A stretch of 64,000 bases of DNA from Alitta virens (lineage: Eukaryota; Annelida; Polychaeta; Phyllodocida; Nereididae): the NCBI GenBank assembly GCA_932294295.1, contig OW028584.1, positions 26,442,970-26,506,969 of the forward strand, given 5' to 3'. Positions 34,601 to 46,600 of this stretch are shown in pieces. Numbering within the stretch: position 1 is the first letter of the stretch; each line of letters starts with the position of its first letter. The position numbers and the translations under genes were made by a program. Under the pieces are notes generated by a model. That model was given only the letters and a program-made list of their open reading frames with translations. It was not told the origin of the DNA and searched no databases.

Positions 34601-37600
34601 TATTGCTTAGAAAAAATGGTTCTGTCAGATTCCGATACACAAGTGTTCAACTCGTTAATTGTATACTCAATGAGTAAATACAAAGACACAATAAGGAATA
34701 GAAGAATGTATAAAGGTGGTATCAATGGGATGATACAGGTCAAGCGTAATGATACCAGGGACATATAGCCTCTATCCACATGATAACCTATAAATATCTG
34801 AAAATTCTTGGTCCTTATGTAGGATATTGAACATTTCATTGGTAATGTAAATAGACTCAAGCAGATTTGCATGTGTAGTGTACTATGCTTCTCTGTATGA
34901 TAAGGAAATGGAGGAAGATGGTATGTGCAACTGTCCGTGCACTTGTGAGGATGGAAGTAAAGCCGAAATGGATGCAGAAGGAAAATGTCCTTGCGAATGC
35001 GAATGCAAGAACTGCCAGAAGTCTACACTTGGTCCAGATGGATGCAAATGCCCCGATGACACATGCCCAGTGTGTGAGGCTGGAGCTCAAGCAGAATGGA
35101 AAGACTGCAAATGCAAGTGCCCAGAGAACCCTTGCGGAGAGCCTCCGGCATGTGCATCTGGACGAACAGGCTCCAAATGCGAACTTCCGCATTGCCCAAA
35201 TTGTCAGAGTTGCTCTGGAAACGGGTTGTGCACAGCTTCCTCATCTTCGTGTGCATCATCCTGTCAGTGCAGTCAGCAGTGGATGGGTAAGTGGTGTTCA
35301 AGAAAACATTTCGTTGTTATATGACAAGTACAGTACCCAAACAAATGTGCCTATCTTTAGTAGTTTTTGAAAATAATAAGAAAGGAAAATAATATGACTT
35401 ACAATAACAAGATAAACTTTTTCGCATTGTGTCAAGTAGATTATATTTTTATGTCATGACCATCAGCCTTGGTTTGCTGGCAAGGAACTAGTGACGAGCA
35501 ATGGTAAAAGACCAAACATTTTGATAATACTGATGCTTTATATAAATGCTTCCAACAAGGCCAATGTGTTTTCATTGTAGGAGATTTAAATATAAATTTT
35601 ATGACAAACCCAAATCAACTAACATCAGAATGTGATAAGTATGATCTTAAACAAATCATGAAAGACCCTACTTGTTTTAAAAGCACAAATAATGGTACTA
35701 TTGTTTTGTTTGATTTGTCACACGAAGATGTGTACATGGTGTGCTCTTGGGAGGATTGGGTGGCCTTGAAAAAGGCCATAAATTTTTTAGGAGCTTTCTT
35801 GTTTTTTCTACTGGAACATCTACTGGAACAGGAACAGGATATCTGAGTCTTACGGAAGGACATCTGAGTCATACGGAAGGATGAGCACATCAGCTGGCTC
35901 ATGTTGAGCGTAGTTGACCTGACAGGAAGGTTGTCACTGGCAGACAGCAAGGATCCCACTGAAGGAGGGTTCAAAGAAGAAGAACCAAGCACCACATGAG
36001 AAGATACAGCAGAGAAGACACCCAATGAAGATGAAGGCACATGTCCAGAACCTTCTCAAATCATATCGTCTTGCCATGGGACACTTCCTTCCTCTGAGTT
36101 GACATAGTCCACTAAGTAAAGTCGTAACTTGGCACTCTGGGTAGCATAGTTCACTCTGATTGTATGTGGTGGCATTTCAGCAATTTCTCCAGCTTTCTGC
36201 CAAGCCCCAGGATTGACCTGATGGGTGACTGGATCTTTGTGGTCAAGCATGTTATTCTGGTTGTCGGATATCTGATTCTCATGAGGTTGTGGAGGCAGCA
36301 GCATGCAAGGACTAAAGATTCCACAGTCTTGGTTTTCTGGGGCATAGTGGTTAGCAGACACCTAAACCTTGATGCCAGGATACCAAAGGCATTCTCCACA
36401 ATTCTTCTGGCTCTGGAGAGTCTGTAATTGTAGATCCTCTGCTGTTTGGTCATGTTGCGCAGAGGCAGTGGTTTCATTAGCCAGGTTCTCAAAGGGAAGG
36501 CAACATCCCCAACGATGAAGTATGGTACAGGTCTGTCACCACTAGCAATAGGTTCAGGTGGAGGTAATCCAATGGTCCCAATCTTCTAGAGCTTCCCTCA
36601 GGGCTGTAGCAGCAAAACTCCTCCATCAGATCCAGAACCAATTGCTCCACAATCCACATAGATGAACTTGTAGTCTGCATCCACAAAAGCCATCAGTACA
36701 ATGGAATGGAAGCCCTTGTAGTTATAGTAGAGTAAACCTCCTTTGTGAGGACACTTGATGGCCACATGCTTCCCATGTATGGCACCAATACAATGGGGAA
36801 AGTTCCATCTTGTCTCAAATAGCTGTGTAACTTCTCTCCACTCTTCTGGTGTTGTTGGACAGGAGATGACATCTTCTGCATACTCGGCTATGATGGCTTC
36901 ACACACTTCAGGAATGATGTTGCTGATGGTGTTGTGGGCCACTCTGAAGCCATACATCAATGACTTGTAGCTGTTGCCAGTTGCCAAATACCTCAGGATG
37001 ATGGCAATCCCGAGTCCTGGCTCCAAAGCTTTCCTCCAGAAGGTGTCTTGCTTGGTAATCCTAGGCACAACTTTAGCAAGCAGCTCTTGGAACATGGCTT
37101 GCAGCATTCTCACAAAGTTCTTGTAGTGGGTTCCATCCTCCATCAATAGTTCATTCATCAAGCATTCGTATTGCCCCATCCGAAAATCGGACTAATATTA
37201 AGGGAGCAGCAGCCTTTTAAAGAAGCGCTCAGCTCTTCCTGCATCGATACAGTCCGGCACGAATCTTGAGGGAGCACCAGTTTGCCGCCGCCAGCCTACC
37301 TGCTTTCTCAGACGAATATCTCGCCTAATATTTGGTCAATTTTTTCGATCCGAAAACCGGTATGAGTGTGAGTTATTGTTTAACGCCTCATCACCGAAAA
37401 CCGGTATGGAATCAGTATGAATTATACTACAATCCAGTCTTATTTGACGAAAATAGGACTAATATTAGGGGAGAAGCAGCCTTTTAAAATATATACAACC
37501 CTCCTCCCTGCGCTGATGCTGACAGCAGTCGGCGAGTCACCCGTGGAAGTCGGCGGATTACTTGTGGAAGCCATCGAGTTACTCCTATAACCCGTCGGCT

Positions 37601-40600
37601 TACTCCTAGTAAACCGCCGGCTTTACTACAGGTAAAATTAGGCACGGATAACCCGCCGACTTCCACGGGTAATCCGCCGACTTTTTGGACACCCGGGAGT
37701 TTGCCACGGGTGAGCCATGCAAGGGCCCCTTTTCCGGCTTGGCCACGAGTCCCAGGTGTGACTCGACGGGTATTCACGGGGAGCCGTCTGGTTGGAGCCG
37801 GGAAGCGCGTTGCATAACAATTGCGTAATACTACGGGTTCACTACGGCAAAAATGGCTAGCATGACTGGGGCTTAAGCACTGCTCCTTTTTGCTTCCAAC
37901 AACCGTGGTGAAGTCGTCAAAACATAATTCTACGACGGCAATACGGCTTCTCCGGGAAAACTGGCTATGTGAGAATCATACTTTAGAATGTGCAACACCA
38001 AAGTGAATGGCTTGAATTAAAAAAAAGTCACCCCTCAAGGGTCACTGTTAGGCCCCCTGTTGTTTTAACACATTTATAAATGACTTTCTACTTGACTTAA
38101 ATAACTCTTGTGACGCATACAACTATGCAGATGTCAACACCTTGTCCTATTCATATAAAGATCCATTTCGTGAATCACTTCTGGTCACACTTCACCACTC
38201 ATGACCATACATGGAGAGGGCAAAAACTTTTAAACATATTTCAAACTTTGGTGGACGTTCTACGAGTAAATTGTTAATATTAGTTACGTAACTTGCTCGG
38301 GGCTCCGACGGCGTACGTTCTATGTACTTTCTACGTACATTCTGCATATGTTTCTACATACGTTCTACTTATCTTCTACGTACTTTCTACGCATGTGGCT
38401 ATACATAGCCATACGTAGCCACTGTCCATCTGTATTTACTCACATCCACTCGTAAAACGCTCATAAAACGATTGGCGGACGTCCATCGCCCGTCCATTGT
38501 CTTCCGTGCAAGCCATCTACGAGCAATTTATGTGCGATCTACGAGTGATCTACTAGTGCCTGACGGATGCCTGATGGATGCCTGATGATGGACGTTCGGC
38601 GGTTGTTTGATGGACCTCCCCTCGAGCGATCTATGATTGCCCCACGTACGCTGGTAGAAAGAAGTTATACGTGATTAACAGAGTCACGAGTGAGCATGTA
38701 TAGCTAATTGTTGGCGTACGTGGTCATACGTAGGTCTAATACATGATAGTATGAAAGCCCCTTTAGAATGAAGATATGAATCTTTTATAGTACCTGACTT
38801 TGTATACTGCTCTGTAGTTTATAATACTTTTACAATAGGACAGGATAAGAAAATTGAAAAACTCAATGAGAGAGAATAAAGGCTGGTCTGCAATGACTAT
38901 GAAAATTCTTAAATGTCCTTTTGACACGGACAAGTAAAATAATGCTTTATGTAACCCAAAAAGTTAGTGTTGCTGAATTAGTTTTCAAAATGCTTCATAA
39001 TATGTCACCACAAATTGAAAGTTCATTGTTTACAAGACAAACAAGATATCATATGAGATATAATTATAAGCTCATCAAGCCACATACAACACAATGCAGT
39101 GTGGTTTTAGATGTATTTCATACCAAGTTGCTAATATATGGAATGAACTACCCATTGAAATAAAGGAGATAGATGATTTTGTTGTATTCAAAAGATTGTT
39201 AAGAAACTGTAATTACCTTGAAAATTGTGAATTTGGATCTTGTATTATTTGTCAACGAAATAATATCATTGCCATTTTGATCATTTGTATAATTTCTTTT
39301 TTTTCTGATATTTTATTGTCCGTAAAATGGTTTATAGCTTATTTTATTGTTGTCAATCATCACCAACTTTAAATAAAGTTTTTCTTATCTTATCTTGTAT
39401 TTTATCATCAGCTCGAGCAAAGTCTTCCATAGTAGTTATTCTGTCGGGACAGAACTCATTACAGTCTCCATATTCTTCTTCCGGCAAGTTCCTATCATTA
39501 TGTTTTTTTCTATCAGATGAAATAAAGGCAATGCAACTTTAGGCAGAAATGAAGTGTTTTTTTGCATAGCGGATTTCAAGATTTGTTATTTGTGATTTCT
39601 CCTCACCATTTCTAAGAAATCATCTGCCTAACTGGCTAGGTTTAGTTAATGAACCATCAAATTTCTTCAGCTGGTCAAGGTCTTTGTTTTCATTCTGTCA
39701 GCATGGACTGTAATTGAATTTGAAATATCTATCTATCTATCTATTTATCTATCCATCTATCCATCTATCTATCTAAATATTTTCTTCTTATTGACTAATA
39801 CATGAGAAGCCAGGTGTAGATGTGGATGTCAAATGGAGAGGATCAAAGTCCCTCAGATGTGACTTGAGACATTGTGATGTTCATGATTGGATTTATGAGA
39901 TTAGTATCAGAGCTGCCAAAGTTAGAAAAACGGGCATGATTGAACTCCAGTTTTCAAAAATAAAAAATCTCAAGGAATTTACTGGTTGGCTGATTTGTAT
40001 CTCATATTCATTAGAAAACTTAAAATGCCTGCCTAGGATCTTATCTAATGTAATTTGAAATTATATGATGATCAGCAGACCTGTCATTTTTTGCGGTTTT
40101 TTGCAACAGGCTGACAAATATTCAGTTATACTCAGTGCCTACTATCACCATTTCAAGGTCACATCATTGAAAATAAGTAATTAGGTTTTTATCAGTGATG
40201 AATAATTCACTCAGTAATAACACTTTAAATGTTGAAGAAGCAGAAGTTGAAATTGCTGATTCACGGCATGAAAATGATGATTATCAAAAAATAAAAGCCA
40301 GTCAAGATTAATAACAGCATGTGCACTCATTATTTATCAGTATAATATAGATAAAGGTAGATAGGAACGCTGTATAACCATGTGCACATAGATTCCACAA
40401 AAAAATATAAAGACTGCTGCATGGCCCTCATTCTGCAAACTCGGACGCAATGAGGGCCATGCTTGCTTAGCTAAATAATGTGCCAGTAGCGCTACTGGTC
40501 TACAGTGAAAGGTCAATCAAGATTACACAATTCCCTAATGTTTGAATTTCAAGCTGACATTGGAATTTTTAACAATATATGGATCAATGGTACTCCTTGT

Positions 40601-43600
40601 AACACACAGTTATAAGATGAATGCTTTTATTACACAATATTATAGGTACATCTAAAGAAAGGAAACAGAGGAAAAAAGTTATACATAAATGAATAAATAA
40701 ATTGAGCATGAATGTGATTAATAATAGAGAAAAGGTCAATCATAACATTTACATAGCTATAAGGCAATTAATTTAATACCAGTATAATTGAAAATGATTG
40801 GAATATAGATTTTGCATGTAAACACTCACAACAATGTAAAGCATCCCAAGCAGTATACAATGCCATGTACATTAACTTCTGGTGACAATGCTTGATCTAA
40901 ACAAACAATAAATACGCTTGTATAAACAATAAGTCTAAATAATAATTACCAAAATTGACAATACAAGTGATTGAATAATTTAAGATAGGTAAGAGACTAT
41001 GAACATACCTCATTTGACATTAGAGCTCTGAGCCTCTGACTGCTTTAAGTCTCTTGACTTGAAATGCCCACAATTACAGAAATTTTCCTGCTTGACACAG
41101 CTTCAATGAGGTATGGCATTTTAGTTGGCTGATAAAATTGACAGATTTGTGACCAACGATGTTAAACAACTTGAGCCACTTTAATGAATGTTTGTTGATT
41201 GCTATACAAGAAACAGGGATAAATAAAATTGAGTTTGCTTGGCAAACTTAACACTCCTTCTTCAGGATATTTTGCATAGACACCAAAAATCAACACCAGA
41301 TGTGACTGTTACGTAATGTCGGTTCACAATAAACAATCGCCGTATTTACATAGCGGTTAATTAACAAAAAACTTCAAGTCCTATGTACAGGGGATAGCAC
41401 TTAATTGATATCACAATATCAATTTTTCCTTGTTCAGTGACTCAAACAGCACATTTCTGGGGTAACACAGTGGATTTAGAATTTTCCCAACCCCTACTGT
41501 CATGTAGTACATACCTATCGTTATTTCAGGTCCATGCTGTGATCGACGTCGACCCAACAGAAGAATTGGAGACCCTCATCTGGACACCGTCGATGGTCAG
41601 GATTTCGACTACTTTGGCATTGGTCAATTCTGGGATTGCTACAGTGAGGTCAATGATTTTGGGTACCAAGTCCGATTCTACTATTATGGCCAGACGTCAT
41701 TCACCGGAGCAGTTGCTATCAAGGCCCATAGATCTGTGGTTACAGTAACTACTGTTAATCCGGCCTCTATCTCTGACATGCCAGTCCTCAGGTATGTACT
41801 TTGCGTCAGTAGTATTGTGTAATGTAATGTTTCAAATTGACTATACTGGAAATCATGAAATATTCACACCAAGCAAATTTACAGAACCTGGCTACATACG
41901 TAGAATGTACAGTGCCTCAAAAAAGTGATGGGACAGACATGTATGGGGTTTATTTTTACTTTCTCTGTAGAAATGGACTTTCAAAAATTAAGACTTACTG
42001 TTTCAAGGTGTTCTGTTGAATGCTGTGAGAATGTTTGTTGTCTGTGTTATCCTTCCATGCATGATTAAGCACACAGTTACACAAAAAGCGTTGAACCATG
42101 TCATATAGGACTCAAAAAAGTCTTGGGACACCTTAAGAATTAAGCCTTAATTGATTGCTAGACAATAATCTGCTATTACGCTTGAAGTTAAATAATACAT
42201 TTTAGGTCCAGGCTATCACCATAATGGACACTGAATGAGGAGAGACTGTTTTTGGCTTTTTAGTTTCAATATATTAAAATTATTAGACTTCATGTCATTT
42301 CTGTAAGGATGCCAAGAAAACAATGGTGTTAAAAAATTTAAAACACAATAATAAGTCTGGAAAATGAAAAAATATGGCATTAGCAACATCTCTTAATTGT
42401 TAAAAGTTGCTAAAATCAGTGCGTCCAGGGGCAACTTCAGCTACTGATGACCATGCCATAAGGCGGATGGTGGAGAAAACCCCCAAACTAACTGCCCCTG
42501 TGGTCAACCAAGCATTGAAGGATGCAGGAATAACCATCAGTGACCAAACCATAAGGAATAGGTTACATGATGCTGGGTTCATGGGACGTCAGGGACGCTG
42601 CAAACCCCTGATAAGTGCCAAGAACAGAAGAGCAAGGCTAGAATTCGCAAGGGCACATGTTGATAAACCCAAATCTTACTGGGAAAAGGTCCTGTGGACA
42701 GATGAAACTAACATAAACATGTTTCAGTTGATGGCAATTGCACAATGTGGAGACCAAAGGACAAAGCTGATGATCCAAGGTATACCTCTGCATCTGTGAA
42801 GCAAGGAGGACGTAGTGTGATGGCCTGGGCATGTATTACTGCCAAAGGACCTGGTGACCTGGTCTTCATTGATGACATAACTAAAGATGGATCCAGCATA
42901 ATGGATGGCAACACCTACAGGAAGACATTGAGCAAGTTATTGAGTCAAATGGGAAAAATCTTGCTGGCAGGGGCTTAATTGCACAGTCTGACAACAGCCT
43001 GAAACATACTGCAAAGGCTACCCAAGAGTTCATTGCCAAGAAAAAGTGGATAGTATTCAACTGGTCAAGTCAATCATCCGATCTGAACCCAATTGAGCAC
43101 ATCTTCTGTCTCCTGAAGAGGCAAATGCATTCAGAAAATCTAAAAAATAAGGCTGAACTGAAACAATTAGTTTTGAAGACTTGGAAAGACATTAAACCGA
43201 ACATTTTCCAGAAGATCATCCACTCTATGTCACGGTGTCTTGAAGCAGTCATTGAAAATAAAGGTTATGCCACAAAATATTGACTGACATGGATTTTGCA
43301 CATAATAATCATGGTTGTCCCGACACTTTTTTGAAGTGATAAATCATTTGTCGGTTGTTTGTCACACTGTTGCAGATCAAATGATTACATAATTGTCACT
43401 TTTGCTTTAAAACTGTGTTCTACTATGTTCAATAAAGTCATCTTATAAGTATTAGTGTTCTAATGTCATTTTATGAAATGTGGCCAGTGATATTAGAGAA
43501 AATCTTGGACTGTCCCATCACTTTTTTAAGGCACTGTACATCTTCCCAAAATGTTTATGTAAAAAAAGAATTGCATGGAAATGTAATTTTTATGTATCTG

Positions 43601-46600
43601 GCACAATTGGCTAGGTAGGGTATTTCGGACACTTTAATGAAGGGTATCTACCAGACTTGCAAGTACTGGGCCAATAACACAATGTCTGTTGGGTGCCACT
43701 GCAACTAATACTATGACTACTGCCATGACTACTACTTCTGCTGCAGCTATTAATAAACTATTAATAAACTATTACCCTCTTACAGGATAGATGGAAAGGT
43801 GACAGACATCGGCCAAGACTGGGCAAAGACGATCAGTGATAACCAAGTTAAACTTGACGTCAGTCACAACCCACAGGGTGGGCAAGATACTGGTGTCGTT
43901 ATTTTATCATTGCAGTTCAAGACTGGTGAGAGGAATAACCATGAACATTAAGTCAACATAGTATTATTGAAATTTTATAGTGTTTGAAAGTTTTCACCAA
44001 TCTTGCCTGTCTCAACTCCTATGAGGTAAATTATTACAATAGACTTACAGTATTTCTAAATTATAAGCCAATTTGAAAATAATGACCAGTCTCAATTAAG
44101 GCCATGCCTAAAGATATATATCTGAAATGATTTAAACACTGTTCCCTTTGCTGAGACAAAGACTCTTCTAAAAAAGAAGCCCATCAGCATGCCATTCAGA
44201 AAATAAATTATTTCCAAAGAATAATACCAAGTAGTGAATCTTCCTCATTTGCATAAGCCATCTGCAATTTAAAGATTGTAATGGAGGAAACAAGTAACAG
44301 CCTACAGAGGGCACTGCCACTGTGGCAGTTAAAAAGACCCTACGATAACATCACTACACCATTTTTACATTAATGATGTCACAACATAGATGACATCATT
44401 AAGCAATACTTATCTGCTGCAGTGACAGTCACCTCTGTTTGGACTTTTCCACCCCGTTGATGTCATTGAGATTATTTATTACAGTTATGTCATATTTCTG
44501 TGGGTTATACTAATCATTTTGTGAAAAATTAACCCAGAACAGGCTGAAATTGGGCGTTTCCTACTATTACTCTGTGGTATATCTTTGAATCATTTTCCAT
44601 TACCAGGTGCTAGCATATCTTTAGATATCCGATTCAGTCCAAAGATGAATCGTCAATATATCAACATCCAGTATGTGCTCACCAAAGACTTCTGGCAGAA
44701 CACGGCAGGACTCTGTGGTTACATGGACGATGACATGTCGAATGATCTCACGGGGCCCAATGGAACTATTTATAACAGCACAGAGGAGTTTGTGGAGTCT
44801 TGTAAGTTTTAGCAACCAACATTTCAGATCCCTTACTTCAAACTTGTCGTCACATCATTGTTCATACTTGAGATAAACTGAATTGCAACTTGACAAGATA
44901 TAACCTGCCCTCTTTCAGCTTTTGTCAAAATTACCAGTCCTAAGGCATGGTATTTGGGTGTAAACAGCCACAACATATTGAGTAATATATCATGATCAAG
45001 ATGCTATTAGTTTGTACAGAAATAATAAATTATAAAATTGCATTAAAAACAATTGTTTTCAGGGAGGATTCAGCCCATGGTAAGGACTGGTGCTGGACTA
45101 CAAGACTCTTGGTCATGGACAAAGTCAAATTTCCATTCTGACGATCAGTTGGATATTTCATACACTGACCCAAAATTTATCCCAAACTACAATCTCAGTG
45201 GCTTCAGCCAATCTGGAATTTATGCAGGTATATTCTTTTTTTACAATAGCCCAGTAAATAGGTTATGTAACCACTATTAACCAGCCTTTTTTACATAGTA
45301 CAATATGGTATAAACAACACTGTAAAGTAAGAATTTGGAATACCATGTTTCGAAAAAACTGATAAGTGCACTTTAGGACAAGAAAATTTGCTCCCTCCAC
45401 CTTTTCGACAAACAAGAATACATGCCTTCAGGATCATTGTAATCATTGTAATTAGTAGTGCAACTAATGTTTTATCTTTGCAATATTTTAACATGGTATC
45501 AACCGTCTATAATATGTTATCATTTAACATACATTTTTAAGTGGCCAATCTTGATGTCGAGGCAAATTAATTTCTTTAATCTTTATGTTGTCACATAAGG
45601 TCTTTCAAATCCGCCATGAACTTCACTGAGACATAATTCTTGTATTATTTGCTTTAAGCCACAATGCTCTGTTCATCCAAACAACTGACAGGAGCTCTTC
45701 TAGATGGATGCATCTATGATGTTGTTATAACTAATGACACCACGTTCACCTTTCAAGAAGTACTCAAAACTGGTATGTCTTCTATTATATTTCATAAGCA
45801 TAGTATCTTCTACTGAGATATCATGTGCATCTCAAATCTCTTGACTACTAGGTCTTGACACATACTTGCAACAAAACAATAGGTGAACAACTATACTGCA
45901 TACTTAGCCCTGCCACAAAGAAACTCTACCTCCAACTCTCAACAAATGATACACACCTACCAAGGATACTCAGCTATCTTCCTTATTAGGGCAAGCGCTA
46001 TAGGACAGAGTTTTTAAAAATAAGTTAACAACATCAAATTCTGAAACGCCCCCTATTTATTCTGTAGCCTATAACACATTTATATGTGAAAAGAAGTTGT
46101 GGGTTCAAAGTTTATTTTTCTATCAAAGAAAGGCAATATTAGATTGACGATTTTAAAATGGGAGTCAATGGGGAAATTTCTGAAATGTCACTTTTTTGTT
46201 GGCTTTTCTTAATTAAAAAAACACCAGAGAGTAGATTTTGGACATAAGTTAAATCAAATAGGAATTAATCATAAAATAGATTTCAGGATGGCAGAGCTAC
46301 TTTTCAACAACAGGAATTACAAACACCATTTCATGGTAAAATTAACAATTGCGCTATTGGCAATTTCTCTGTGCAAACTTCTCTACACAAACTTGTGTAT
46401 GCAAAAATGATACCTTATTAAAGTCAGACTTACAAACCAAACATGTTCTTTTATTACTAAATTTTCGATTTTTTGCCCCTTCATTTCTGGTTCAATGAAC
46501 GTTTTCAATAGTATTTTTGAAGATGAAGTAAAATAACTTTTCTAGACACATTTTAAGATTTTTGGGGTGTAGGATTTTTGGTGTGATAGACGAAGAATTG

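Larger units (their letters stand above)
36040..37876 (-). mobile_element. PIF/Harbinger transposon copy, left end not found
   Basis: Minus-strand transposase followed, toward 37.9 kb, by the ~240-bp internal repeats and short ACTCG-type repeats shared with the element at 17-19 kb. The right end (…CGTAATACTACGGGTTCACT…GGGGC then TTAA at 37,873-37,876) is a diverged version of the 16,984-19,198 TIR. No matching left TIR was found between 35.7 and 36.1 kb, so that end is probably truncated. It sits inside a LINE. Confidence 0.75.
39397..41529. other. Intron: microsatellite, hairpin, otherwise no feature
   Basis: Holds an (ATCT)n run at 39,726-39,775 and a perfect hairpin at 40,419-40,462. No coding potential recognised in the rest. 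Confidence 0.5.

Noticed and set aside
39822..40058. 78-codon intronic frame as a gene A exon
   Set aside because: No fitting splice sites or phases and no domain similarity.
41437..41748. 103-codon frame overlapping the first vWF D exon
   Set aside because: Wrong frame: the spliced frame gives a clear vWF D start and matching phases.
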